Below are positions 1 through 12,772 of a stretch of DNA of 64,000 nucleotides, one piece after another. Position 1 is the first letter of the stretch. Each line of letters opens with the position of its first letter. The translations under genes were made by a program, and so were the position numbers. This DNA comes from Ephydatia muelleri (lineage: Eukaryota > Porifera > Demospongiae > Spongillida > Spongillidae): positions 35,648 to 99,647 of the forward strand of contig JABACO010000115.1 of the NCBI GenBank assembly GCA_013339895.1, written 5' to 3'. The notes beneath the pieces are model-generated. The model had not been told where the DNA came from, did no database searches, and saw nothing but the letters and a program-made list of their open reading frames with translations.

Positions 1-3000
1 TACAGTTGTTGATGTCGTTGGAGCAATTACGTCCATTGAAGCCTGGTGCGCATGTACAATTGGTGTAGGTACCATATCCATCATAACAGGTGCCTCCATT
101 TAGACATGTGGTTGGGGTACAGTTGTTGATGTCATTGGAGCAATTTTGTCCATTGAAGCCTGGTGCACATGTGCAATTGGTATAGGTACCATATCCATCA
201 TAACAGGTGCCTCCATTTAGACATGTGGTTGGGGTACAGTTGTTGATGTCATTGGAGCAATTACGTCCATTGAAGCCTGGTACGCATGTACAATTGGTGT
301 AGGTACCATATCCATCATAACAGGTGCCTCCATTTAGACATGTGGTTTGGGTACAGTAGTTGATGTCATTGGAGCAGGTTGGTCCATCGAAGCCTGGTGC
401 ACATGTACAATTGGTATAGGTACCATATCCATCATAACAGGTGCCTCCATTTAGACATGTGGTTGGGGTACAGTAGTTGATGTCATTGGAGCAGGTTGTT
501 CCATTGAAGCTTGGTGCACATGTACAATTGGTATAGGTACCATATCCATCATAACAGGTGCCTCCATTTAGACATGTGGTTGGGGTACAGTAGTTGATGT
601 CATTGGAGCAATTTTGTCCATTGAAGCCTGGTGCACATGTACAATTGGTGTGGGTACCTTATCCATCATAACAGGTGCCTCCATTTAGACATGTGGTTGG
701 GGTACAGTAGTTGATGTCATTGGAGCAGGTTGGTCCATCGAAGCCTGGTGCACATGTACAATTGGTATAGGTACCATATCCATCATAACAGGTGCCTCCA
801 TTTAGACAGGTGGTTGGGGTACAGTAGTTGATGTCATTGGAGCAAGTTGTTCCATTGAAGCCTGGTACGCATGTACAATTGGTGTAGGTACCATATCCAT
901 CATAACAGGTGCCTCCATTTAGACATGTGGTTGGGGTGCAGTAGTTGATGTCATTGGAGCAAGTGGTTCCATTGAAGCCTGGTGCACATGTACAATTGTT
1001 ATAGGTACCATATCCATCATAACAGGTGCCTCCATTTAGACAGGTGGTTGGGGTACAGTTGTTGATGTCATTGGAGCAAGTTGTTCCATTGAAGCCTGGT
1101 ACACATGTACAATTGGTGTAGGTACCATATCCATCATAACAGGTGCCTCCATTTAGACATGTGTTTGGGGTACAGTAGTTGGTGTCATTGGAGCATGTTG
1201 GTCCATCGAAGCCTGGTGCACATGTACAATTGGTGTAGGTACCATATCCATCATAACAGGTGCCTCCATTTAGACATGTGGTTTGGGTACAGTAGTTGAT
1301 GTCATTGGAGCAGGTTGGTCCATCGAAGCCTGGTGCACATGTACAATTGGTATAGGTACCATATCCATCATAACAGGTGCCTCCATTTAGACAGGTGGTT
1401 GGGGTACAGTTGTTGATGTCGTTGGAGCAATTACGTCCATTGAAGCCTGGTGCGCATGTACAATTGGTGTAGGTACCATATCCATCATAACAGGTGCCTC
1501 CATTTAGACATGTGGTTGGGGTACAGTTGTTGATGTCATTGGAGCAATTTTGTCCATTGAAGCCTGGTGCACATGTGCAATTGGTATAGGTACCATATCC
1601 ATCATAACAGGTGCCTCCATTTAGACATGTGGTTGGGGTACAGTTGTTGATGTCATTGGAGCAATTACGTCCATTGAAGCCTGGTACGCATGTACAATTG
1701 GTGTAGGTACCATATCCATCATAACAGGTGCCTCCATTTAGACATGTGGTTTGGGTACAGTAGTTGATGTCATTGGAGCAGGTTGGTCCATCGAAGCCTG
1801 GTGCACATGTACAATTGGTATAGGTACCATATCCATCATAACAGGTGCCTCCATTTAGACATGTGGTTGGGGTACAGTAGTTGATGTCATTGGAGCAGGT
1901 TGTTCCATTGAAGCTTGGTGCACATGTACAATTGGTATAGGTACCATATCCATCATAACAGGTGCCTCCATTTAGACATGTGGTTGGGGTACAGTAGTTG
2001 ATGTCATTGGAGCAATTTTGTCCATTGAAGCCTGGTGCACATGTACAATTGGTGTGGGTACCATATCCATCATAACAGGTGCCTCCATTTAGACATGTGG
2101 TTGGGGTACAGTAGTTGATGTCATTGGAGCAGGTTGGTCCATCGAAGCCTGGTGCACATGTACAATTGGTATAGGTACCATATCCATCATAACAGGTGCC
2201 TCCATTTAGACAGGTGGTTGGGGTACAGTAGTTGATGTCATTGGAGCAAGTTGTTCCATTGAAGCCTGGTACGCATGTACAATTGGTGTAGGTACCATAT
2301 CCATCATAACAGGTGCCTCCATTTAGACATGTGGTTGGGGTGCAGTAGTTGATGTCATTGGAGCAAGTGGTTCCATTGAAGCCTGGTGCACATGTACAAT
2401 TGTTATAGGTACCATATCCATCATAACAGGTGCCTCCATTTAGACAGGTGGTTGGGGTACAGTTGTTGATGTCATTGGAGCAAGTTGTTCCATTGAAGCC
2501 TGGTACGCATGTACAATTGGTGTAGGTACCATATCCATCATAACAGGTGCCTCCATTTAGACATGTGGTTGGGGTACAGTAGTTGATGTCATTGGAGCAT
2601 GTTGGTCCATCGAAGCCTGGTGCACATGTACAATTGTTATAGGTACCATATCCATCATAACAGGTGCCTCCATTTAGACAGGTGGTTGGGGTACAGTTGT
2701 TGATGTCATTGGAGCAAGTTGTTCCATTGAAGCCTGGTACACTTTTACAATTGGTGTAGGTACCATATCCATCATAACAGGTGCCTCCATTTAGACATGT
2801 GTTTGGGGTACAGTAGTTGGTGTCATTGGAGCATGTTGGTCCATCGAAGCCTGGTGCACATGTACAATTGGTGTAGGTACCATATCCATCATAACAGCTG
2901 CCTCCATTTAGACATGTGGTTTGGGTACAGTAGTTGATGTCATTGGAGCAGGTTGGTCCATCGAAGCCTGGTGCACATGTACAATTGGTATAGGTACCAT

Positions 3001-4338
3001 ATCCATCATAACAGGTGCCTCCATTTAGACAGGTGGTTGGGGTACAGTAGTTGATGTCATTGGAGCAGGTTGTTCCATTGAAGCTTGGTGCACATGTACA
3101 ATTGGTATAGGTACCATATCCATCATAACAGGTGCCTCCATTTAGACATGTGGTTGGGGTACAGTAGTTGATGTCATTGGAGCAATTTTGTCCATTGAAG
3201 CCTGGTGCACATGTACAATTGGTGTGGGTACCATATCCATCATAACAGGTGCCTCCATTTAGACATGTGGTTGGGGTACAGTAGTTGATGTCATTGGAGC
3301 AGGTTGGTCCATCGAAGCCTGGTGCACATGTACAATTGGTATAGGTACCATATCCATCATAACAGGTGCCGCCATTTAGACAGGTGGTTGGGGTACAGTT
3401 GTTGATGTCATTGGAGCAAGTTGTTCCATTGAAGCCTGGTACGCATGTACAATTGGTGTAGGTACCATATCCATCATAACAGGTGCCTCCATTTAGACAT
3501 GTGGTTGGGGTGCAGTAGTTGATGTCATTGGAGCAAGTGGTTCCATTGAAGCCTGGTGCACATGTACAATTGTTATAGGTACCATATCCATCATAACAGG
3601 TGCCTCCATTTAGACAGGTGGTTGGGGTACAGTTGTCGATGTCATTGGAGCAAGTTGTTCCATTGAAGCCTGGTGCACATGTACAATTGGTGTAGGTACC
3701 ATATCCATCATAACAGGTGCCTCCATTTAGACATGTGGTTGGGGTGCAGTAGTTGATGTCATTGGAGCAAGTGGTTCCATTGAAGCCTGGTGCACATGTA
3801 CAATTGGTGTAGGTACCATATCCATCATAACAGGTGCCTCCATTTAGACATGTGGTTGGGGTACAGTAGTTGATGTCATTGGAGCATGTTGGTCCATCGA
3901 AGCCTGGTGCACATGTACAATTGGTATAGGTACCATATCCATCATAACAGGTGCCTCCATTTAGACAGGTGGTTGGGGTACAGTTGTTGATGTCATTGGA
4001 GCAATTTTGTCCATTGAAGCCTGGTGCACATGTACAATTGGTGTGGGTACCATATCCATCATAACAGGTGCCTCCATTTACACATGAAGTTGGGGTACAG
4101 TAGTTGATGTCATTGGAGCAGGTTGGTCCATTGAAGCCTGGTGCACATGTACAATTGGTGTCGGTACCATATCCATCATAACAGGTGCCTCCATTTAGAC
4201 ATGTGGTTGGGGTACAGTAGTTGATGTCATTGGAGCAGGTTGGTCCATTGAAGCCTGGTGCACATGTGCATGTTGTATTGGAGTTTCCAATGTATTTACA
4301 TGTTCCTCCATTGTAGCAAGGGTTAGCTTGGCATACAT
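1..4338 (-). repeat. Tandem EGF-repeat coding array A (117-bp unit, at least 37 copies)
   Basis: Each 117-bp unit encodes 39 residues with six cysteines and a C-LNGGTC-YDGYGT core, plus N-glycosylation sequons such as NCT and NGT. Units are nearly identical, and blocks repeat at higher order: the block starting at 1 recurs at about 1405, an offset of 12 units, and another recurs at an offset of 14 units. One repeat near 2750 reads NCKS instead of NCTC, losing a cysteine. Confidence 0.93.
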
Positions 4339-7300
4339 CTGGCAGATAGGAAATAGTATTCATCTTTCAATGAACATGAAATGAGATAGACTCACCAATT
4401 ATTGTAACATCAACATTGTTTGCCCCCACAATGAAAAATGGAGGCACCACACTCTGCAGGTGAAAAGTAAATAATGCCACAGCAGCACTTTGAGCTTTGT
4501 AGAAAACATGATCCATGACAGTATAATCACTTGCATTTAAAATTGTGTGGGTGTACACATAAAAATTATGAGAGGCAAATCCAAAAATGTCAGATGCAAC
4601 TGCTGTACTGGGGTTACTAGTAATGATGAGAAGAATTGTTGTGCCTAACTGAACTGCACTCGGGTTAATATAGAGAATGAAGCTGAATAATATTGTTCCA
4701 GCTGGGGCAGAATTTAGAAACATTGAATGGTACATGGTGGCATTGAAGATGGCTGTATAATCACTTGGTACTGAAATGTAAATAACAACAAGAAAATGAC
4801 AACATCTCTGTGACTTGTTCTAAGCTTGCACTCACATGAAAGGCACACTCTAGTTGTGTAGTTTCCGTAGTAGTGAGATGGACAGGAAGTTACACAGGTA
4901 GTCCCATTTAAGTACTGAGGTTCAGCACATCCTATAGGAGAGGCTGTCAGTTATGCAATATCTTAGCAGTATGTAATTTACCTTCTGGTATGATAGAAGT
5001 GTTTAGGGTAGCATAGAAAGTACTGACCCCAGCAGAGTTCTGAACCACAACTGCATAGCTGCATGTAAAAATGTTAACAAATTCAGCTTCAGCAATCGTA
5101 CTTTATGTGTGCATGTGCATTAATTGATGCATAAGCATACACACAGAGACTGACTCACAACACAACATGCATGCATTCTGCACTCACAGGAAGACAATAG
5201 GTCCACTCCCTGAAGCTGGGGCAGTCCATGTCAAGGAGACACTGTTCTTCACACTGTTGCTGGTATGTGTCACTGCACTCTACACAACAGATAGTCATGA
5301 ATAGACTGTCTGTATTCATTTGTTGTTCTTACCTCTGGAGGGGAGCACTGACTGAGCTGTTGTGATCCATCCCCACCCACTGAGAATTTCCCTAGTGGAG
5401 TACCACTGACAGAGCTTCTAGCTTGGAGCAGGAACCCTCTGAAGTTGCCTCCACGTAGGATGACTGTACGCAATACGTTATGTCAAGCAATGCACTGAAC
5501 TGTACTAAACATCCAATCTAGGTCATGCATTTCATGTATGGAAAATTTATGATTGAATGTGCGTGCCTCAGTGTGCATACATTGAGCACGTGATGCCAAT
5601 AATAATTGGGGTGGATCCTCACACCCACTCCACCCTACCCCTCATACAGCAATTAAAGTGACGTGTATACGCATGTACTTTTTTTTCCTTTTTTTTTTTG
5701 ATGAGAAGGGATGTAAAAGAAAAGGACCTGTAATATTAAACACGACATCGTACCTTCATGTAACGGAACATCTCGATTTAACAAACAACTCTGAGGCAAT
5801 CGGCCTTCTAGAGCCTTCCAATATAGATCGACTTATTTCTGAATGTAGTACATTGCTGCATCCGCTTGCCAAATTATTTTTACTTAATCTTTATCGGTTT
5901 ATGACCCTATTGAAATCGGGTTCTCTTACGCTACTAGTTGATCCAGTTGAATGTTTGAAACAAATGACGATATACCTCACCAATGTAAAAAGTATAGGAC
6001 AACATTAAATTTCAAGTACAATGTTGTCTCGTACCCAGACCCACACCGCAGCTGCGGATGGATTACATCACCGCTACGCGAGTGTCCTCCTGTACACATT
6101 TCTGTCTAGTTGGGCGTAGCCCGACCTTCGCCAATCCGCGAAGGTCGGGCTACGCCCAACTAATTTCTGTCCAGTTGCGCCGAAATGTTGTAGCGACCAA
6201 TCAGATTTGAGGTAGGGTAATGTGAGGTATGGTAGACAGTAGGGAGTGTTCGGCAACGCACTTTCAACACAATACAGAGCCTCAAAGAAGACATTTCAAT
6301 ATTTCAAAACAGGTTAAAAACTATCCTTCTGGGTTGTCTTAGGACGCAGTAAGTATAGTTTAAAGCAACTACGTTCCCTTTAACAGAGCGTCTCCGTACT
6401 GTCAGACCCAAAAGTGCAATTATTTTGGGCGTGTTGTCAAAAACAAAAAATCAGGAGAAGCGATTAATAATACTCTGAGACCGTTGAAACAGACATGATT
6501 GAGTGCAGAGTTGGTTCCCATGTTTGGGATATCCTACAATTGTAATGCTACTAAGAAGTAGGCTGCCGAAGTTAAGCGGTCGGCATCCGTGAAATAGCAG
6601 TTTGCGAGCTAAATAAAAGGTTTTTATAGTTCAGTTTGACAATAAGTTCATCAATGGTGATAGGCAAGTGGGCTTTTATTACTGACGCAAGCGTTTCAAG
6701 CGATTTCTCTTTCACAGTTCGCACAATTTTCGCTAAACCCCAATTGCGTCAGACCTCCGAACCATTCGTCTCTGACAATGGATAGCTCTTCGTCTCTTCC
6801 AGTGGAATCGCAAAAAATATTGTTTCTTAGCTTATCACAGATATATCTAATACAAATTAACTACAGGATGCTTATCTATTCTTCTCCCTATTTTATGACC
6901 CGCTACAACTGCCTACAAGCGCCCAAAATTTTAGGACTGAAATTACGGAGACGCTCTGTTAAATAATAACACATGGATGACGAACACTACCTACGCTATC
7001 GCGCATGCCAATCACTACCTAATCTACCATTTGCATACTCTAGTTATCAATCGAAGTTATCGGTTATGGCGGTAAGGCTAGAGATGGATGATGTACAGGT
7101 AAAACGTGCGATTCAGTCGGCGGGTGAACGTAGGGGGCATGCCAAAGTTAAGGACGAACAGTTCCGAGCCATCGAAGACGTGGTCCGTGGTCGGGACACG
7201 TTCGTAAGCTTACCAACATGGGTACGGGAAGTCTCTTTGTTACGGCGTTCTGCCATGGGTGTTTGACGAGCTATCGAGGAATAGCACAAAGCGAAGCATC

Positions 7301-8610
7301 GTTATAGTCGTATCGATTCTCCACTCCACTTATCAGTTTAACGGCTGACCAGGTAGGTATATAGCTTAGCGTACTGGTAATTGCTTCCTTAATATGGGAA
7401 GATACTGTACTGAGAATGGAGCGGCTCTTTTTCTCCAACAATGTATTTGCACCACACAGCTTCAGGGGCGGATACAGGATTTTGTGTTAGGGGGGGCATA
7501 TAGGGATGGGAATGGGGGCGTGTCCCTCCAAACTTGCCAGGGTGTCTGGGAAAGCTCAGTAAGCACCATCATCCCCACCCCAAAACCCTATCTCGCCACT
7601 GGGTTTTTGTTTTTGCACTTTTGGAAATTATAAAACATGTATTCACGGATACAAATGATTAAAGATACCTAATACAGTCACACTTCACAAATAGGGTCAA
7701 TTAGAAACATCCTCCGAGGGTATTTTCGACTATAGCTGTCAATGATAGCATCAATATTAAGTTCAATATCTTTGTGCACATACAATAACTGTCTTCTCCC
7801 ATAGTGCTGCGATAGACATTTTTAATAAATCTCAAAGAGGAATTAGCTCCTTAATGTTACACAGGTCAATAGCAGTAGCTTAACCGATTAACGCCGGAAT
7901 ATTTTTTGCTTAACTAAAGTAGAATGGTCCAAAATCAACTGAATGAGGCAACAGAGGAATGTTAGGTAGCAGGAAGAAGGGTTTCAACAATATTAAATGA
8001 AGCCGTGGATGTGAATAACTTCTAATTGGTGTAATGTTTCAAAGGGTCTGGAAGAATTCTTTGGGAACATGATAGGGATGCATTTCTGTCTGCTATGGTT
8101 GTGACAAGAGAGTTTGGTTTAATAGGGGAATTATTCCACATGGTTTTCCAAAGCGCAATCTCTTTATGAAATGCTTGTGGAAAAGGCAGATCATCACTAT
8201 AAAACTTTCTGGCAATGTTGCCAAATCAGGGTCTGGAAGGCACTCAAGAGTGGACTCTGCTTTCTTCGCTACAAAATGAATTTTGTAAAGTCTCGCTCGT
8301 ATGATTAATGATTCATTTGGCACATACACTTTTTGCTCGCCGCAAACACTTCAGCAATAGTCAGCTGACGCTTAGCCATGGGATCTGATGACGGCGGACT
8401 CCGCAGATCTACTACTTTCCTGACGGCAATTGAAATTCGCAATGTACGAACTAAACGCTCAAAAGCACAATAGAAAAAAGGCCACGTGTCAGGGGTGATA
8501 TTTAACACGTACAACAGGTCTACGAGTGCGGCGCTGATGACATGTAATTAAATTCATTACAATGGACAGGAGGCGTATCCTTATTAGTTAGGGGGGGCAT
8601 TGGCCTGGTT

Positions 8611-8642
<32 letters not shown>

Positions 8643-9722
8643 GTATCCGCCACTTAGCTTGTTATCCGTGACACACGTTTCTAATTAAACGATTAACAAC
8701 TAATTGCATTCTTGCTGAAGATAATATTTTCATGTACGTAATTGCATTAAGTATTATGCAATAACTGTACAGGAGGCCCACTACTCGCGTAGCGGTGATG
8801 TAATCCATCCGCAGCTGCGATGTGGGTCTGGGTACGAGACTAACTATAATGCGTAGTTATACCCTTTAACTCGCACCCGTATAGAATATGTGCTTATACA
8901 TTAAAAATGATATAAATCAGCTGTTTCGCTCTAAGGCTTTGAAGGTGAGTGTGTTCACTATATTACTTCCGTAGCTCGAGAGTTGCATGAATGTTAACAT
9001 TGCACTACGCGCTTTCACAGATTCTTCCCACCCAGCGCACTATGTCGAGGCAAATAAAATTATCTGCTTTGTCTTAGCCAACATTTTATACTGATGCACA
9101 ACGGTGAGATTGGTTGGAAGGGGGGATGCAACAGTTTGACTGACCCGTACCCATACACAGTATCACACACAGCAAAAAAAAAAAAAAAAAAAAAAAAACT
9201 CTTCGATCAATGTAACTTACAGTGCTTGTCAAATAGAGTAAAAAACCAGCTTTTTCGATTATTCTACAATATCTCCACAATAGAACATGCTAGAACGATG
9301 CAAATTACATTTTTAGAATCAGCATGCATTTCTGAATCATATCATATGGGGAAAAAACTCACATCACGTGACTTGTTTGTGTTTTTATAAAGCAATAAAC
9401 AGACTGATCTTTAAGTGTGTCTGGAAACCAAACCAAATGCAGTTAAGGCCTCAAATTTTTTTTGCAAATACATCACCTAGGTGTCTGGTAGCTATTTGAA
9501 GGACACGCCCCCATCGGTTATGGAGATCGGTTACTGATCATCGTATTTCAGAGGTCTGCTGGGACTAAGGGCTATATACGGCTGTAAAAATTCGATTTAA
9601 GCTCCACCAGAAGCGTAGGAACGTAAACAGGATTGGGGGGGGCCCAAAGGGTGTGTCTAATATAAATTCAGCATACGTTATACACATAATGCCCAAGATT
9701 GGGGGGGCCAAGGCCCCCTCAG

Positions 9723-9758
<36 letters not shown>

Positions 9759-11106
9759 TCGTACGCCTATGTCCACTGTTAAGGAATCATATTGCAAAAT
9801 GTCTGCAGTTTTAATATGCCATTTTTTTTGTTTTCTATGTGTAAGCTGTGCGTAAAAAATATTCGACAAAGGTGTTCTATCGTATGGTCTCCGTGACGTT
9901 ACAACAATGATTTTAATTATTAGGATACGTCACTACCGCTTGCAATAATGATACGTTATATGTTACGACAAGCGTTCTTGGCATCTTATCATCTGAGTGT
10001 GATAAATGCACATGTATGTATACATCTAAACTAGCATTATGCTTCAAAAACACGTCTATGTGACTTATACACTTTTACTTGCTCTTCAATAGTTAGCCCA
10101 GAACGGTACGCGTTTTCATAGTCTCCACAAGTTAGAAAATACTTGAGTATAGTGTCAAAAAAAAATTGAGGCCTTAACTGCATTTGGTTTGGTTTCCAGA
10201 CACATAAAAAGATCAGCCTGTTTATTGCTTTATAAAAACACAAACAAATCACGTGATGTGAGTTTTTTCATATGATATGATTCAGAAATGCATGCTGATT
10301 CTAAAAATGTAATTTGCATCGTTCTAGCATGTTCTATTGTGGAGATATGGTAGAAAAACTGAAAAAGTTGGTTTTTTACTCTCTTTGTGACAAGCACTGT
10401 ACATACCTGGTACATAATGTCCGACATTTTGTACCAGATATGTAAGCTGGAAATCAATTGGGAATTTAGCATTGCGTTTATTGCTGTGCTAGAGCGCCCC
10501 CTTGCATACACATCAGTACAAAGCTTAAGCTACACGTATCGAGAAGAAATCATGCATGCATTGCATTCATATTTAGCGCAGACGCAATGCCGTCCCGCTC
10601 ATGCCGCGGGGTTTTTCAAGCATCGGTATCGATCGTGAATACTGACTGAACAGTGCATGCATGTACATATTCAGTGTGCTTGCCCTATACCTGTTGCCGC
10701 CAGTGTGCACTCACTATTCACTAATCTGAAGTACTTCAGCTGCTCACGCTTGAGCAAACTGTATACGCATCAGACTACCTATACGCAATCACACCAGGAC
10801 ATATGATTATTGCCACGCAACGGACAGTCCCTATAGATTATGGAGTTACTATGCTGCGATCCATTCGTATTTTCGCTTACGTGTGTAGCTGTATCCAGGA
10901 GTGTAGTAGATGTTTCCTAGCTGATTGTACAGCTGAGAGATGTCCAACACAAAGGGACTGGATGACAGGCTCAGAGACGTGCCGTTATGTCCCTCGGGAT
11001 ATATCCTCGCACAGGCTGCTGCCGGCGCTCCCGTCGAATAAGCTCTTACCGTCATCGCCATACTCCATAGCGCACAAGCTACTGTGACTAACCATGGCAA
11101 TTTCAT
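1..11106 (-). CDS. Reeler-EGF receptor, paralog A (5' complete, 3' end off window, interrupted by a stop)
   Basis: Seven exons are visible: 10881-11106, 5333-5463, 5188-5279, 4982-5058, 4836-4931, 4396-4770 and 4338 to beyond 1. Exon 1 gives a signal peptide (MKLPWLVTVACALWSMAM) and the first half of a Reeler domain (C-RIYPEGH, SPFVLD, YYTPGYSY). It splices in phase across a 5.4-kb transposon-filled intron to LRGGNFRGFLLQAR, the Reeler core. Further exons complete the Reeler fold, add a Cys-rich module (TSCPSYYYGN-type) and an unassigned 125-residue exon that begins with a cadherin-like NSAPAGT motif. One giant exon of 39-residue EGF repeats follows. A stop codon at 659-661 (TAT to TAA) breaks the array, but the frame stays open on the far side to position 1. 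The membrane exon must lie left of the window. I infer a secreted or cell-surface adhesion protein, now truncated or pseudogenised in this copy unless the stop is an assembly error. Confidence 0.75.
6107..6162. mobile_element. 56-bp perfectly palindromic mini-element with 9-bp target duplication
   Basis: Two 25-bp perfect inverted arms beginning TAGTTGGGCGTAGCCCGACC surround a 6-bp loop. The insert is flanked by the exact 9-bp duplication atttctgtc. Copy B shows the empty site with one copy of atttctgtc near 26530. Confidence 0.85.
7120..7330 (+). pseudogene. RecQ-like helicase fragment inside transposon
   Basis: One frame reads KVKDEQFRAIEDVVRGRDTF, then VSLPT. After a one-base shift it continues GTGKSLCYGVLPWVFDELS. 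This is the motif 0 and Walker A region of RecQ-family DNA helicases, where PTGSGKSLCY is usual. The frameshift and a stop soon afterwards show decay. A related fragment lies in the element at 16068-17283. Confidence 0.65.
7463..8654. mobile_element. hAT-like element nested in the larger transposon
   Basis: The left end CAGGGGCGGATACAG and right end CTGTATCCGCCAC are inverted repeats of the CAG-GGCGGAT type common in hAT elements, followed inside by runs of G and C. A possible short duplication (agctt) flanks it. Small minus-strand ORFs (8093-8329 and 8305-8514, including MAKRQLTIAEVFAASKK) may be transposase remnants; that assignment is weak. Confidence 0.5.
9220..10399. mobile_element. TA-target foldback element with roughly 240-bp inverted repeats
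   Basis: The ends CAGTGCTTGTCA and TGACAAGCACTG are inverted, and the arms match over about 240 bp (9220-9466 against 10160-10399). TA flanks both sides. Copy B has the uninterrupted site (cttacatacctgg near 28070), so this is an insertion specific to copy A. TA duplication points to Tc1/mariner-type transposition. No transposase is recognisable. The centre holds another MITE. Confidence 0.8.
9609..9771. mobile_element. Small G/C-run MITE inside the foldback element
   Basis: The left end AGAAGCGTAGGAACG and the reverse complement of the right end ATAGGCGTACGAACC are imperfect inverted repeats. Runs of G and C fill much of the interior, including about 34 C residues. I infer a hAT-like miniature element. 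Confidence 0.45.
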
Positions 11107-11397
11107 GTCGCCCGTACTGTCGACCGGGATAAAATTACGGAGATTATACGTCATTCTGCTTAGGTATAGTACGCCGAACCTGTGCAGCGCGCATTGCACG
11201 TGGATCATCGCAACAGAATGGGGCTTCATATTCTTTCTTGTTCACTACATGCAGTTTTATCAAATGAACTTTCACCGAATAGAGTGAGTTACTAATTCTG
11301 AATTTCAACTGATCGACGTTTATTTTTAATGGCCTAAAGAAATGACAATGTCCTTGGTGTTTGCTTTAGATGCAGACGATAGGAACATATTCGATTA

Positions 11398-11601
11398 ACC
11401 GATTAACGCCGAAATATTTTTTCTTTAGCTACAGTAGAGTTGTCCAAAATCAACTAAATGAGGCCAGCAGAAGAATGTTAGGTAGGGTTTGAACAATGTA
11501 GACTGAAGCCGTGAATGTGAATAACTTCTAATCGGTGTAGGGTCTGGAAGAAGACTTTGCTAACGGTAAACACATCTTTGTCGCAGATATGTGTTAAACG
11601 G
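11398..11601. mobile_element. 204-bp Harbinger-like MITE with TTA duplication
   Basis: The ends ACCGATTAAC and GTTAAACGG are imperfect inverted repeats, flanked by TTA on both sides (11395-11397, 11602-11604). Copy B has the empty site (cgattaagtaaac). A related sequence occurs at about 7880-8070. Confidence 0.7.
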
Positions 11602-12772
11602 TTAAGTAAACTATCGCCACAATATTTTACTAAATCGAATACGATTATATTCGATCATCTGAAAATCAAAGTTCATTGATTGGGGGGGGGGGGGGGGGGG
11701 GGGAAGATCATTAATGTGTTGAGCAGTCGTTGTTTTCAATTGAAAACTACATGCACAATGCTTTCGTTGACTACTTCTGTTTTCTGAATTGCTGATCTCA
11801 TCAGGCTAACATAATGAAAGAAATGCATGCATCTTCGACAGTACGAACGTACCGTTCCTTCTGTCGAAGACGCACGGATCGAGAGGAAAGGAAGCTGAGC
11901 ATGGTGATACTTAAAATCAGAACAAATCCTGCGTGGCCTGGTACGGAACGGTGGCAATAGAATGAATTGCACATTATGATAAATAACAGTATCAGGTCTG
12001 TAACGGGACCGCAACACAATGTTCTGATCAACATACTGTTACGGAGCTGTAACGAGATGGCTCCACCTAAGTACGAACTGTTACGGAGCTGTAACGAAAT
12101 GACGCGACCCGAATTCGAAAAACGCGCGCGTGTCAATTATGGCAGTGTTCACCCCCCATAATTATGTACTTACAGTTTGGGACATAATGTTCTTACATAT
12201 CTGTAGCTCATGTATGTATCATAAATATGTAAACCATATAAGGAAATGTTTATCCACTACGTATTTATAACTGAATTTCACTGTATTTAATATTAATGTA
12301 CACAAAATACATTGTAGCAATAAAAAGGATTGTTCCAGTCATGACAATGCACCAATACATTGCACACAGTGTCCTGTCTGTCTTTGCACACACCAAAATT
12401 GCATGACTCTTGCACCAGTGAAACTGATCTCAAGACGTTGGTACTTGATGTGCAGAAAACTGTGTCAACAAGGAACAGTCTTATTCATTGAGCAATGGCT
12501 GACCATCAGTGGAAGCCCTGAACAAGACAATGTGTGGTGTCAGAAGAAGTGTTGAAAGTAGCTAGAAGAAGTCCATACTGCATCTAAAGGGATGATACAA
12601 CAAGTCAGCTCCACCAGTATAGCTAGTTCGATGAACTCTCCCAGATTCACAACAGTTGAATCCTTGAAAATGACAGTATTGACCTCCTGCACTGTATCAC
12701 TGGTAGTCAGCTCCTCAAGCCTGATGTCAAATTGGGAATCATGCAGCTGAAGAGCACCAAGCGTAGTCAGTG

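Larger units (their letters stand above)
6024..8842. mobile_element. DNA transposon with TAGTCTCG-type inverted repeats and 9-bp target duplication
   Basis: The ends are inverted repeats of about 70 bp starting TTGTCTCGTACCCAGACCC on the left and, as reverse complement, TAGTCTCGTACCCAGACCC on the right. Flanking 9-mers agtacaatg and actataatg agree at 7 of 9 positions. It carries a RecQ-like helicase fragment (about 7120-7330) and two younger inserts, a 56-bp palindrome and a hAT-like element. Copy B keeps only the left end, near 26463. Confidence 0.75.
5464..10880 (-). other. Intron 1 of receptor A, packed with nested transposons
   Basis: This 5.4-kb intron lies between the signal-peptide exon and the Reeler core exon. 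The matching intron in copy B is about 2.7 kb. Most of the excess is mobile elements listed separately (6024-8842 with nested inserts, and 9220-10399). The small ORF at 5658-6008 has a counterpart in copy B, but the two differ mainly by amino-acid-changing substitutions and indels, so I do not call it a gene. Confidence 0.7.

Noticed and set aside
5658..6008. 116-codon plus-strand ORF with a related ORF at 26227-26586 in copy B
   Set aside because: It lies in an intron; the copies differ by frame-altering indels and mainly replacement changes, and it has no recognisable domain.
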